Notes: generated from the sequence alone by a model not told the origin. A stretch of 64,000 bases of DNA from Casuarina equisetifolia (GCA_028551475.1 CM052354.1:20359258-20423257), one strand, 5' to 3'. Shown: positions 30,912 to 51,110, numbered from the stretch's first letter. Numbers and translations are program-made.

Positions 30912-31317
30912 TGTCACAGTTACAATCCACAAATAGCCTCAAAGGATGCAACAACTGTAGTAGATGATCAATGCTTCAATCAGGTTTACTCTTCCTCCTT
31001 CTCTTGTCAATGATTATCAAAGGAAAGAACTACACAAACAACAACAATCCATATTTAAAGGACATGGCACCTCTACATCAAATTAAAGACACAACACCTT
31101 AACACACAATATGGATAAAACAACTTCTTAAGGATTTTAGATTACCTCGAACATGAATGTGTTCCCCTTTTTAGACGCAACATGATCCTATTGCCTACAT
31201 TACCCCTAACAGTTGAACAACATGAAATTATTGCCTTTGGGCCTTACACAAACATGAGTCCATTTCATACACCAATAACCACACAGCATAATAAGGGTCC
31301 ATATATCCCAACCAACA
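30912..31317 (-). repeat. Gypsy LTR next to the C unit
   Basis: About 406 bp, starting TGTTGGTTGGG and ending in a TGACA block on the minus strand. A primer-binding-like site lies just inside, and the sequence aligns with the plus-strand LTR at 50684-51090. Its outer end abuts the SQE C downstream flank, which is truncated here compared with A, D and E. Confidence 0.75.
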
Positions 31318-31322
31318 CATAA

Positions 31323-32914
31323 ACATACTACTTTCTAATAGCTTTCTCTAAGGAGGTCCTTACACTTTCTGTGTAGGAAAACAAGTTGTTGGCTAGCTTT
31401 GCATATCAAGCAAGCGTATCAAGCTCTGAAGATGGGTTCTGGTTATGGGAACCAATTGTTGACCATTCAATGGGGCAACTATACACCTACCACGTAGTTT
31501 CACGTCTAAACAATTTATAGACTATAATCAACTAACAGATCTTATTCATATATTTACATTCTCAACTAGACGATACCAGGCAGTGAATGGAGAAATAAAT
31601 GAACAAAATAGAAGGTATTCTATTTGACCTTAAATAAATAACTCAACTTACATTAAAAGTAATTTTCAAAGAAATTGTAAACCAAACTATCTGAATGCAA
31701 ACACTTATACTAACTCATGATTTACATCATTTTTCCTCAAATGATTAAAAAAAAAAGTCTTTCCTTTAGTGGGGGCTTATGAAGGAAATAACTATAGTTA
31801 AGGGAAAAAAAAGACACCAAGTAGTGCCCATAAAAAGGTACAAAATGGACTCTCAAGTTTGTTGAAGAAATATGCAATAATTAGCAACCTAATGCTACTT
31901 TGCCAACTCCCCGATGGTGAAAATAATGACAAGGAGAAAGAGATGGAAAAGTAGAGGGTCAAGTAGGAGTCATTTTATATCAACGATATAATAAGTGTCA
32001 TTGCATTATATTTTATTTTTTATATAAATTATGTATATTATATAATAAGGTGTAGTATGCATTACATTTTATTTTACTTATGTTAGTTGTATAGTATAAT
32101 TTGCTTTCCTAGTTACACTAGGTTTCATAATATTTTTATGACATTTTTCATATTTCTTTATATGCATAGTTCATATATCACTTTTTATAAAATAAGAATA
32201 ATATAATCCAAACCTTTATGTATTCTAGATTTTTTTTGGATAAATATGTGAGTTTATTCTAGTCAATAAAATTGGTATTTCATAGTCTTATTTTGTAAAA
32301 CTTTCTAATTTTGTTTAAACCATATATAATACATACAAACTAATAAAGAAAGCATTCTAGATCTAATTGATTTGATAGTGGATCGTTAACAAATGAATCT
32401 AGTTTCTTTAACATATTTGGTTCTTAAAGGTTAGATTTATTGTTTCTTCATAGCTAAGGTAACAATCTATAATATATATATATATATATATATTAATAAG
32501 AGACATATGGTACTTCAATCATGAAAACTTCAAATTATCCACCCTTTCAATGGAGAAGCCCATAAATCTTATAGTTTATGCCAATTTTTTGATATGATGT
32601 TGTGAGACATCTATTAGCAAATGTATAAGTTGAGCTTAATGAGTATAAGTAAGGACTCTTAATGATGATAGTTGAGTTGACCCATGCATATACCTATTAT
32701 CCATAGGAAAAGGTTCGATGACAAAATAAAAAGAATAGGAACTTTTTTTTTAGTTTAAAATTTAATCCTTAATGCTGGGAAATACATATTCCAATTTCAA
32801 ATAGTAAAGGGTTGTTCTCATAGTCATGTACACTTTTAAGAGGTATCAAAAAGAATAAAAAAATGGTACAACATCCTATAGGAGAAGCCTAAAGTGTACA
32901 AATCTCCCAACAAG
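31323..32914 (-). repeat. SQE downstream flank, copy C
   Basis: Homologous to 10390-11957 after copy A, including the (TA)n run (32471-32494) and a decayed version of the stem-loop. The outermost 50 bp are missing where the gypsy LTR sits. No gene is seen. Confidence 0.85.
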
Positions 32915-36285
<3,371 letters not shown>

Positions 36286-38500
36286 TTTCTTCCTCACAAT
36301 GCTACAACGCGACCCGGACGAAGAAGAAGAACGATGGGTTCCGATCAAAAGCCCTCCGGCCCCTTCTACCTCTCTGGCAATGCTAGCTCTTGCTTTCCTT
36401 CTTCTGGGGATTGTGGAGGTTGATGGGTTGGCTTGATTATGTAGGACCACAGATGTTCCAGTGGCTTTTATAGAGAGTCTGTCAGCGAAATAGACGTGTG
36501 CAGATGGGCGTCGCGGTGAGATTGAATGTAAGCGTGGACGCTGGGGAAACGAGTGTCGATGCTTTTGCAGGAACATCTGGAATTCGCATCGGGGTGCAAG
36601 ACGGACTGACCCAGTTCTTGTCCTTGAGTATTCTTTTCCCTCTGTAACCTGTCGACAAAACCGTCAAGAGAGAAGAAAAGTTTTTTTAAGTTTGTCCTTT
36701 TGCTTAATACCCTCCAATTAAGGTCCTTAGCATTGACCCAACAGAGGCTAAGATTTCTCTGTACCTTGAACACAACCAGACATGGCAGAAGTAAAGAGAT
36801 GGCAGAACTTCATCTGGTCAGTGATGTCCGTTTGCGTGCGGACGTACATCCTTGGCCCTGGCTACAATAAAAAAGAGTATCAATAAAAGAAAAAATAAGA
36901 AATGTCAAAGGAGTTGTTTTTCCATGGCCCTTCTCTTGTTTCTTCGAACAAGGCTTAGTTTCTCAAATTTGATTTTTCTATAAAAAATATTTTTTCTTTA
37001 TGGAGTTATGAAATAAAGGAATTTCTGTTTTCTTTTTCCATTAGGCAGCAATTTCTTAAATAGATGATGATTTTCTTGGTTGAAAAATAATTATCTATGA
37101 TGAGTGATTATGACATAAATAGTTTTAGAACATAAATTTTGGGTCTTGAGGTTCTATGTGATGATATACTATGATGTGGCTGCACAATCACGTAGTAGAA
37201 AGAGCTGTAATAGTAAGCCTCGAAATATTTTGGTTCGGTTAACTTTCAGGGAGCATGATATTAAGAATGCCATAATGAAATCATTTTTAACAGGATTTTG
37301 AGCAAATAAAATTCAAAACTCTTAATTCTTATTAATCTTCACTCGATCGCGAAATCCACCAATCAATGTGGAGTTGGTCATGACATTGTTAAGCTTAACA
37401 AATGTGTTGTGTCAAAAAGCATGCAAACATTGTTGTTAAAAACTTTGGGGTAAATCCCAAATATGAACTCTTAAGAGAGAGAAAATGCTCTCAAATTTCA
37501 AATTTCAAATTTGAAGTTCAAAAGCTCAACCTAAAATTTTAACATCCTTTATAAAAAAAAAAAAAGGAAACCAAAAGTTTTATGGGAAGGAAGCCATAAC
37601 GCTATATAATTTGTTGACCAACTGACATTGAAATTTGTTTTAGTATCAAAGGATCAAACACGTTAAGTCTCAAGGGCAAAGACAAGTCAGAGGTAAAAGA
37701 CTCTCAAACAAGGGTGATAAAGGAGTTCCACATTTACCTTAAACTTCTTTAAGCCTCTTAAGACTTGAAGAAGTTAATTATGTTATGATGTTAATTAAGT
37801 TTCTTATTTTTATGTTTTTGTATGAACCCTTTTTGATTTGATGGTATTATTAGTTTTTTGGTATTTATGCTCATCCACGTCTCTAGCAGTTACTCATACT
37901 CTTCTCCGTCCCACCAACCTATTCCCCATTAAAGTTGGTGATTAAAGAAATATTAGAAGTTTGTTTAGAGCACTATTCTTTCATTAAACAAGTATATTTT
38001 TATGAACATATGTGACACTTGTGCCACCATGTACTAGGGTTTGGTACTATTTTAGGAAGCAAAATTACAACATTGCTGACAATCTTATTTCTGTGACAGA
38101 AATATAAAATATTATGCTTCTAATTGTACATCTTGGCATCAATGTACCAAAACTTATGGTACAATAAGCTTTCATTAGATCATTTTTTGGCACCCCTTCA
38201 CCAAAAGGTGTACAACGTAAGATGGTGCAACTAGAAGAGTTAGATGGAAGTCTAAAGGCTTTGTAGATTCAATTTAATGACAAATTGGTAACAAATACAG
38301 TAGCAATAGGGTATGTGCTAACTTCCTCCAAATGTGTTCCTTTCGCTCAATTTTTTGATAAAGACACTAATATGGAATATTAGAGGAATTAGATCCCTCT
38401 AGAAAATATACTACTTAAAAATAGTAGTCAAAGAACATAAGATAGAGTCTTTAGCTTTACTATAATCGAAAAAAACAAATGTAATCGTTTACAGAAAGTG
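36286..38500 (-). repeat. SQE upstream region, copy C
   Basis: The first few hundred bases match copies A, B and D closely; beyond about 37130 the match is weaker but continuous to about 38490. It mirrors the D upstream region at 42100-44163, so C and D form a head-to-head pair. Confidence 0.75.
36465..36472 (-). promoter_or_regulatory. TATA box of SQE copy C
   Basis: TATAAAAG on the minus strand, 180 bp before the ATG of copy C. Confidence 0.7.
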
Positions 38501-38689
38501 GTCAAGCTACTTCAATTCCCTAATTTCAAATAGTTTGCTATGGAGAATAAGTACATTTAGGTAGTTTGGAAAGGTCAAATTACAATTGAAGTTCTTGTCG
38601 TGCACACTTAGCATATAACTTTGGCCTTGTAAATGCAAGAACAATCATTTGTGTTAACTATTATTTATGCTAGCTATGATTGTAACACA

Positions 38690-41600
38690 CAAATGACATT
38701 GTGAAATTCATTAGTGGAGTTTGATATTGGAGACAAATCGCGCATAATGGGAAGAGACTTCAATTCAATTATGGATCAATCAAAAACACAAAGGGGTTTA
38801 CCTTACTTAAGAAAGGCAATGGAAGACTTTCAAGATCTCATTTCTTAAGTTGGATTAATGGATGTTAGTTATGAAAGGGATCTTTTTAAATGGTGCAGTA
38901 ATGAGATAAACCAAAGAGCAACATGGATACAATTGGATAAGGTGCTTAATAACTTAGAGGTGCTAACTTATTTCCTATAAATCTATGTTATCCATCTCCT
39001 AAGAAATCAATTAGATCATAGTCCATTGCTATTAACATTATGTGAGGACAAATGTTTTATAGTAACTTTAAGTTTCAAAGATAATGGATTCAAGATTAAT
39101 TTTTCACAAAAACTATAGAAACATAATGGTGTACTTTTCAATCAAACTCTCTAAGACACAAGTTATGTGGCTACTAAAACATGTGAGGAGAAAATTCATT
39201 GCATGGAGTAGAAAAACACTATAGTACTAAAAGCAGCAAATATGTGAGTTGGAAGATAAGATGAGGACTTGACAAAGAAATACAATTCGGATGGTCAAAG
39301 AATAAACACAGAATATAAAAAGGTTGAGGAATAGCTAAATGATATTATCACACACCAAAAAGGTATTTTAAGGGATAAGGCAAGAATCAAGTGGTTGAAA
39401 AAAAGGGACCATAACATAAAGTATTTTCATGCTTGCATTAAGGAAAGAAGCTCACAGGCCAATTGGAATTTCAAACTAGCAATTGGCACCTTCATATCAA
39501 ATCCAAACACTTTGAGCCTATAATGATAGATTATTATTCAAAAGTTCTTACTAAAGATAACATGTTATTAATACCTTCATTGAGATCCTTTTTGGAGGAA
39601 AGAATACAAAATGATCTAATAAGTTACATCCTCTAGTTGGTAACATAAAAGCAAAATGATAAGCTATGTAAGGAGCCACAATGGGAGGAGATTTTATGGC
39701 TATTAAAGGGTTAAACCTAGATAGTGCTTCAAGACCATATGGATTCAACATACATTTTTATAAAGTAAGTGGAGTAGCCATAAAAGAGGACATTATGGCA
39801 ATGGTGAAGGCAATCCAATGCCAAATGTATAACATCCACAATGTTTGTTTTGATCCCTAAGAAGAAAAACCTTTAAAGTTGTAATGTCCTATGGCGTATT
39901 AGTCTTTGTAACTTTACCTACAAGATCATTATCAAGATTTTAAATGACATGTTTGTCCAAATTTTTCCCCTAAGGATATTAAAGAAACAACATGGCTTTG
40001 TAAAAGAATAGGATATACATGAAAATATAGCAATCGCACGAAAGATGTTTAATGAACTAGACTGTAAGGAAATTGCCAATACCATGATCAAGGTAGATAT
40101 GGCAAAGGCGTATGATCGCATGAAGTGAGGTTTTGTACTAAAAGTATTGGAGTGGTTTGGCTTTTCTCATATATGGTGTGATATGATATTCAGGTACATG
40201 TTTAATAATTGGTTCTCAATTTTGATGAAAGGAGAAAAACATGATTTCTTCAAATCAACATAAGGTCCTAGACAAAGGGATCCATTGTGTCCAAACATTT
40301 TCATACTTAGCGTGCATTTAATCAAAAGCTTAACTATCTTATGAATATAACAATAAGCATTGGGAGGTTTAAAGGAGATAATTATTTTGGGGTGTATCTC
40401 ATTTACTTTATGCCAATGACATGCTCATCTTTATGGAAGGACTTAGTAGTCACTTAAGGGTATAATGGCACTTATATAGAAAAATGAAGCTTATAATGGG
40501 CAAAAGGTTAATGTGGAAAAGACATAAGTAATAAGGTCAACGAAGTTAGATCCAACTAAAAAAAATCTCATCAAACAGGTAACATGTTTTTCTTTTGTAG
40601 ACTTACCAGTTAAGTATTTTGATATTCCACTATTCAAAAGTAGGAGTTGAATCCATTATTTTGATGAAATGGTGAATACAATAGCTACTAAAGTACAAAA
40701 TTAGAGAGGTAAATTCTTATCTCAAGGAGGCAAGTTGACATTGATAAAGAGTGTTCTTTTTTCTATGCCAATTCATATCATTTCCATCACCAAAGTACCA
40801 AAGACAGTTATACAAAAGATTAACAAGATAATGGCTAATTTCATGTGAAGCAATGGAGATGGAAATAGCACTCACTAGGTTAAGTGATAGAGTATATGTA
40901 TGCCTTTAGAGGAAAAAGGATTAGGAGTTTATAATTTGGAATAAATCATGCAAGCCTTTTAAACAAAGTTTGCATGGTGATACATTCAAGGACACTCATT
41001 GTGGGCTTTCTTTATGAGATCAAAATATGGACCTTTTATGGAGGCAAGAAGAATACACATTTGCATATATGAAAATGCTTTTACCTTGGGTAGACTATGT
41101 TATTAAGCATGGAAGATGGATTATTAGGGAGGGCAAATGCTTATTTTAAAAGGATAATTGGCTTGGGGTAACCTCTTTGATATCCTTTATGCCTATATTA
41201 AGATATAACAATTCGAGAAGCTTTCCAAAATCAAAAATTTATAAGGGAACATTTATCTAGTAAGCAACAACATCAAGCGAACAAGATTGTATGGAGTCAA
41301 GATCTCAATTGGCTTGTTTGTGATTTAAGTGCCTCAAAGAATTTTTAGCATTCTCGATATATCATCTTTTGAAGAATGAAGAAGGATTAGATGGCTTGGG
41401 TAATGCTTTTGTGGAATAAGGTAGCATTTGTCAATGTAGGATTGTTCATGTGGAAGTTTATTCATTATAAAATCCCAGTGGAATGCAACATGCAAAAGAG
41501 AAAAATACAAATGGCTTCTAAGTGCTATTGTTATAAGAAGGCCCAAAGAAAGATTATAAATCATCTATTCATGCATAGTGCATTGGTATAATAAATTTGG

Positions 41601-42085
41601 AGGACATTTGGTGACACACTTCAAGCACCAATTAGATTTAGTTTTATTTTTTATTTTATACTTATGGTATTTAGAGGCCTCATGGCATAATCAAAGATAA
41701 ACTATTATTGCCATCTTGGAAGGTGTTATTGATAGGGAGATTTGGCTAGCTAGAAACTCAACAAAACACGATGGAGAAGGTAAGTCCTTATACAAAATTA
41801 ATAAAGATGTCACGTATCAGATGCTCTAGTTGTCCACCCTTATACAAGTCAAGGTTTAGGTAAGTTTTCTTGATCAAATCTTATTATGTGTGTTAAAAAT
41901 TTATGTTGTTTCTAATCCATTACAAAGAGGAGTTTGGGTCAAATGGCAACTCCTACTAGGAAGGCGATATAAATTGAATACAAACTGTTCAACCATCATG
42001 AGAACAATGTTGGAGGGAAAGTACTTAGAAATCATGATAGAAGCATCATTAGCATGGAATAAAGTTGATAGCTTCTATCCATAGA
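38690..42085 (+). mobile_element. Degenerate plant LINE (non-LTR retrotransposon)
   Basis: On the plus strand the pieces come in LINE order. First is the end of an endonuclease domain with a DFNSIMDQS-type block near 38755. A reverse transcriptase core follows near 39990-40330, with recognisable QHGFVK and VDMAKAYDR blocks and a GPRQRDPL relic. Later comes a KLTLIKSVLFSMP block near 40735, a zinc-binding reverse-transcriptase-associated domain with FMWKFIHYKIP near 41445, and an RNase H start near 41930-41970. Stops and frameshifts are frequent. It fills the gap between the head-to-head SQE copies C and D. The exact ends and target-site duplication were not found. Confidence 0.85.
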
Positions 42086-42099
42086 GGATAGAGTTTTGA

Positions 42100-43976
42100 T
42101 GTCCCTTTAATGTTTCATATTAGTGCCTTTATTAGAAAACTAAGAGGAGTGAACACATTTGGGGGAAGCTAGGATATACCTTACTTCTCCTATATTTATT
42201 AACAATTCGTCACTAAATTGAACTTATAAAGCTTTTGGACTTCCATATGCCTCTTTTAATTGCCCCATCTTACATTGTTGACCTTTTAGTGAGGGAGTGC
42301 CAAAAATAGATCAAATGAAAGCTTCTTGTGTTATAGTTTTTGGTACATTGATGCCTTGATGCACCATTAGAAGCAAAATATTTTATTTTTCTGTCATGGA
42401 AATAAGATTGTTGACAATCTTGTAATTTTGTTTCCTAAATTGCACCAAACTTTGGTATAGATGGTGGTACTACTGTCACATGTGTCATTAAAATATACTT
42501 GTTTAATGAAATAATAGTTCTCTGAAGAAACTTCCAATATTTCTTTAATCACCATCATTAAAGGGGAATGGGTTGGTGGGATGGAAAAGAGTACGAGTAA
42601 TTGCTAGAGACATGGATGAGCACAAATACCAAAAAATTAATAATACCATCAAATTACAAAGAGTTCATACAAAAAAAAAACATAATTAACATCGTAACAT
42701 AATTAACTTCTTTAAGTCTTGATAGGCTTAAAGAAGATTAAGGTAAATGCTAGACTACCGTATCACTTTTGTTTGAGAGTCTTTTACGTTTTTACCTCTA
42801 AGTTGTCTTTGGCCTAGAGAATTAGCGTGTTTGATCCTTTAATATTGAAACAAACTTTATTATTGGGTTGGCTGACAAATTATACAATGTTGCCACCTCC
42901 TCTCCACAAAACTTGTTCCTTTCAAAATTTTGGATTGGGTTCTTGAACTTTGAATTTGAAATTTGAGAGTGTTTTTTCTCTCCTAAAAGTTCAACTTAAG
43001 CTTGGGATTTACCTTAAAAAATTTTTGCAGGTGTGTTTGCATGCTTTTTGACACTTGGCACATTTTTCAAGCCCAACAATATCATGACCTACACAACATT
43101 CATTGGTGGATTTCACAATCGAGTGAAGATTAATAAGAATCATGAGTTTTTGAATTTTATTTGCTCAAAATCTTTTAAAAATGATTTTATTATAGCATTC
43201 TTGGCAAAAATGATATCACGCTCCATGAAAGTTAATGGAACAAATATTTTGAGGTTTACTATTACTACTCTTTCTATTGCATGATTGTGCAGCTATATCA
43301 TATTCTATCATCACATAGAATCTCATGTGTTCTAAAATTGTTTATGTCATAATCACTCATCATAAATAATTATTTTTCAACTAAGAAAATTATCATCTAT
43401 TTGAGAAATTGCTGCCTAATGGAAAAAGAAAACAGAAATTCCTTTATTTCATAACTCCATAAAGAAAAAATATTTTTTATAGAAAAATCAAATTTGAGAA
43501 ACTAAGCCTTGTTCGAAGAAACAAGAGAAGGGCCATGGAAAAACAACTCCTTTGACATTTCTTATTTATTCTTTTATTGATATTCTCTTTTATTGTAGCC
43601 AGGGCCAAAGATGTACGTCCGCACGCAAACGGACATCACTGACCAGATGAAGTTCTGCCATCCCTTTACTTCTGCCATGTCTGGTTGTGTTCACGGTACA
43701 GAGAATATTAGCCTCTGTTGGGTCAATGTTAGGGACCTTAATTGGAGGGTATCAAGCAAAAGGACAAACTTTTCTTCTCTCTTCAGGGGTTTGTCGACAG
43801 GTTGCAGAGGGAAAAGAATACTCAAGGACAAGAACTGGGTCAGTCCCTCTTGCACCCCGATGCGAATTCCAGATGTTCCTGCAAGAGCATCGACCCTCGT
43901 TTCCCCAGCGTCCACGCTTACAGTCAATCTCACCGCGACGCCCATCTGCACACGTCTATTTCGCTGACAGACTCTC
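42100..43976 (+). repeat. SQE upstream region, copy D
   Basis: This is the inverted counterpart of the A, B and C upstream regions. It contains the promoter of the one intact copy. A plus-strand open stretch at 43611-43967 is conserved in all copies but lies upstream of the TATA box and matches nothing known. I regard it as promoter DNA. Confidence 0.8.
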
Positions 43977-43984
43977 TATAAAAG
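43977..43984 (+). promoter_or_regulatory. TATA box of SQE copy D
   Basis: TATAAAAG lies 180 bp before the ATG at 44164. No ATG occurs between it and 44164, so a transcript starting about 30 bp downstream would use 44164 as its first AUG, with a leader of about 150 nt. Confidence 0.75.
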
Positions 43985-44163
43985 CCACTGGAACATCTGT
44001 GGTCCTACATAATCAAGCCAACCCATCAACCTCCACAATCCCCAGAAGAAGGAAAGCAAGAGCTGGCATTGCCAGAGAGGTAGAAGGGACCGGAGGGCTT
44101 TTGATCGGAACCCATCGTTCTTCTTCTTCGTCCGGGTCGCGTTGTAGCATTGTGAGGAAGAAA

Positions 44164-47507
<3,344 letters not shown>

Positions 47508-49143
47508 CTTGTTGGGAGATTTGTACGCTTTAGGCTTCCCCTATAGGATATTGTACCATTATTTTATTCTTTTTGATACCTCTTAAAAGTGTACATCACC
47601 ATGAGAACAACCCTTTAGTATTTGAACTTGAAATATCTGTTTCCTAGCTTTAAGGATTAAATTTTGAACCAAAAAAATAGTTCCTATTCTTTTTATTTTG
47701 TCATCGAACCTTTTCCTATGGATAATGGGTATATGCATGGGTCAACTCAATTGTTGTCACTAAGGGTCATTACTTATACTCATTAAGCTCAACTTATACA
47801 TTTGCTAATAGATGTCTCACAACATCATATCAAAATATTGGCATATACTATAAGATTTATGAGCTTCCCCATTGAAAGGGTGGATAATTTGAAGCTTTCA
47901 TGATTGAATTACCATATGTCTCTTATTAATATATATATATATTATAGATTGTTACCTTAGCTATGAAGAAACAATAAATCTAACCTTGAAGAACCAAATA
48001 TGTTAAAGAGAACTAGATTCATTTTTTAACGATCCATTCTCAAATCAATTAGATCTAGAATGCTTTCTTTATTAGTTTGTATGTCTTATCTATGGTTTAA
48101 ATGAAATTATAAAGTTTTACAAAATAAGACTATTGAAATACCAATTTTATTGACTAGAATAAACACATATTTATCCAAAAGAAAATCTAGAATACATAAA
48201 GGTTTAGATTAAATATTCTCATTTTATAAAAATTTATATATGAACTATGCATAAAAAGAAATATGAAAAATGTCATAAAAATATTATGAAACCTAGTGTA
48301 ACTAAGAAAGCAAATTATACTATACAATTAACATAAGTAAAATAAAACGTAATGCATACTGCACCTCATTATATAATATACACAATTGATATAAAACATA
48401 AAATGTAACGCAATGACACATATTATATCATTGATATAAAATGACTTCCACTTGACCCTCTACTGCTCCATCTCTTTCTCCTCGTCACTATTTTCACCAT
48501 CGGGGAGTTGGGCAAAGCAGCCTTGGGATGCTAGTTATTGCATATTTCTTCAACAAACTTGAAAGTCCATTCTGTGCCTTTTTATGGGCACTACTTGGTG
48601 TCTTTTTTTTCCCCTTAACTACAGTTCTTTCCTTCATAAGCCCCCAGTAAGGGAAAGATCTTTTTTTTAATCATTTGAGGAAAAATGATGTAAATCATGA
48701 GTTAGTATAAGTGTTTGCATTCAGATAGTTCAGTTTACAATTTCTTTGAAAATTGCTTTTAATGTAAGTGTAGTTATTTATTTAGCGTCAAATACAGTAC
48801 CTTCTATTTTGTTCATTTATTTCTCCATTGACTGCCTGGTATCCTCTAGTTGAAATTGTAAATATATGAATAAGATCTGTTAGTTGATTATGGTCTATAA
48901 ATTGTTCGGACATGAAACTACGTGGCAGGTGTATAGCTGCCCCATTGAATGGTCAACAATCGGTTCCCACAACAGGAACCGATCTCTATAGCTTGATACG
49001 CTACCTTGATATGCAAAGCAAGCCAGCAACTTGTTTTCCTGCACAGAGAGTGCAGGGACCTCCTCAGAGAAAGCTATTAGAAGCTAGCATGTTTACGGTA
49101 GCTTCAATAGGAGTTGTTTTACACCAACACATCCAACATTTAC
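47508..49143 (+). repeat. SQE downstream flank, copy D
   Basis: Homologous to the flanks after A, C and E. It includes a short (TA)n run (about 47930-47944) and the exact stem-loop at about 48958-48982. An open stretch at 48912-49247 crosses it but is not conserved as protein in A or C. Confidence 0.85.
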
Positions 49144-50321
49144 AACGAGACTGCTACCACAGATGTTTGCCTTTGAAAAACATATTGAACATGCAGAATA
49201 TAAGCGTAAAAAAAACATCTAGCTGCCATAAAATTAACAATTATTAGCATTAAATTTCAAGGAGTTCAAAAAACAAAGAGAAGATTATCTATTGGCGAGT
49301 GGGGCACTCTCTAATCAGAGTTTTGTAAACACCTGCCACCATCGTCTTGTTTGTGGCCTTAGAGCCTCATCAAAAAATCTTCTCCAGCGTCAAAGCAGTG
49401 GCACTTTAATCTCAGCACGGAGGCAGGTCACAGAGTACCACCGTATTTTTTCCTTCTAACACCAACAACAAGGTTAGTGTAGAATTTATTGCTAAATTAT
49501 AGAGTGTGATGGCGCTCCAGAGATTAGTTTTGGACTTTTTTGGATCCTTCAATGTTTTCCATGGACGCATGTGGGCATCCCCTCTTGTTAGAAGGACAAT
49601 AAAAAGATTAGTAAAACAAAATAACCAAGGGGAGAGGAGAAAATACGGCACAAAATATTAACCATGTAATAGAAGCATGAAAATAATGACACAACAGAAG
49701 TTAATGATCTTTAACTTCCTTCAACAAGAGAGAAAGGGCAATAGAGAGAGTGAACGAAAAACGTTCTTGAAGAGTGGCAATGAGAGAATGGAGGGAATGA
49801 GGAGGGGGCATATGTTACATGCAAAAATGTTTGAGCACGTAATAGGGTCATGGACAAATGGTTTCCTCTCGTTTGAGGCAAATTATAAGAGCTTTAGATA
49901 ACATGGAGCCTTGGCATTATTAGAGGGACATCAAAACTCTATTTTCAAAAGGGAAAACAAATCATTTTTCTTAGATTTCAAAAGCTACCTTCTACTTGCA
50001 TAGCAATCTCTTTATATGAGCTTCAACGTCTGCCATCAAGACCACGTCTCACCTACCTTTTTAGCCAAATATAGACCCAACCCATTCCCTATGACACCGT
50101 ATTTCAGCTAAAGTCACTTCTTTTAAAGAACATCCAATGGCAGCTAGGAAGTTAGTGGACAAAAGGATACTTTCTAATTTGGAACAGTCTCTTTTGACTA
50201 GCACACGTAACAATCCTTCCCCTGCACGGACAACTTTGTCTTCAAGGTTGTAAATAACTTTGGCATTAGGTCTCGTGTACTTGTCCGACTATTGTAAATG
50301 GTTTTGATGATGGAGCTTAGG
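49144..50321. other. Arm DNA without a recognised gene
   Basis: This part lies beyond the shared SQE flank and appears in the window only here and, inverted, at 59320-60497. Short open stretches (49412-49651, 49677-49901) show no recognisable domain. Nothing else is seen. Confidence 0.5.
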
Positions 50322-50616
50322 GAAGTTCTCCAGAGTCAAGGCCAAGAGATAATTAAGCTTGCTTTGGCTCATATTCAAAAGTCCATCTCCACTAGGCCTC
50401 TAGAGAAGATCCTCTCCCTTAAAGATACAATGGGGGTTCTCTTCAGCGAGGGTTAGAAACATCTTTACTTTGTTTCGAATACCATAACCCTCTCTCACAT
50501 CTTAGTTGATACTCTTCCACCAACTTCCACTTAACATTCAACCGTTCTTTCTCATACGGATAGCAAGGCTTCCTAAAGGTCTTCCCATAGTTATGGTAGG
50601 ACAAGACAAGCACCAT
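50322..50616 (-). pseudogene. Ribosomal protein S9 (uS4) pseudogene fragment, left arm
   Basis: The minus strand from the ATG at 50616 encodes an N-terminus matching plant cytosolic ribosomal protein S9: an [10 protein letters not shown] block, then PYEKERL, then [15 protein letters not shown]. After a small deletion and frame change it continues with a TLAEENP block, IFKGEDLL, a stop, and KLNYLLALTLENF. These correspond to the first half of the family protein, with no intron between them, suggesting a processed copy. Substitutions at conserved basic residues, a stop and a frameshift make it non-functional. It is repeated exactly in the right arm. Confidence 0.8.
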
Positions 50617-50683
50617 GACTATCACTTGCTCGCTCGCTGTAACAGGCCTCCTAATGTGTGAGTATAATTTTGTTGCTTTTATG

Positions 50684-51090
50684 TGTTGGTTGGGATGTAT
50701 GGACCCTTATTAAGCTGTGTGGTTGTTGGTGTATGAAATGGGCTCATGTTTGTGTAAGGCCCAAAGCAATAATGTCATTTTGTTAAACCAGTTAGGGGTA
50801 ATATAAGCAATAGGATCATACTGCGTCTAAAAAGGGGAAAACATTCATGTTTAAGGTATTCTGAAATCCCTAAGAAGTTGTTTTATCCATATTGTGTGTT
50901 AAGGTGTTGTGTCCTTAAATTGATGTGGATGTGCAATGTCCTTTAGATATGGATTGTTGTTGTTTTGTGTGGTTCTTTCCTTTAATAATCATTGGCAAGA
51001 GGAGGAGGAAGAGTAAACCTGATCGAAGTGTTGATCATCTACTACAGTTGCTCCATCCTTTAAGGCCATTTATGGATCCTAACTATGACA
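50684..51090 (+). repeat. Gypsy LTR at the inverted-repeat boundary
   Basis: 407 bp starting TGTTGGTTGGG and ending in a TATGACA block, homologous to the minus-strand LTR at 30912-31317. A TTGGTATAAAAGCC at 51093-51106 just inside is a decayed initiator-methionine tRNA primer-binding site. The left inverted-repeat arm ends inside it at 50789. Confidence 0.8.
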
Positions 51091-51110
51091 ACTTGGTATA
51101 AAAGCCAGCA

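Noticed and set aside
43611..43967. 118-codon open frame upstream of SQE D, with relatives in A, B and C
   Set aside because: It lies before the TATA box, its similarity is explained by duplication of the promoter, and its frame is broken in other copies.
43687..44163. 159-residue N-terminal extension in frame with SQE D
   Set aside because: The extension spans the TATA box and has no ATG between the TATA box and 44164; plant SQE proteins begin with the short anchor encoded from 44164.
48912..49247. 111-codon open frame in the SQE downstream flank
   Set aside because: Not preserved in the A and C flanks and crosses the flank boundary; identity with the right arm only reflects the inverted repeat.
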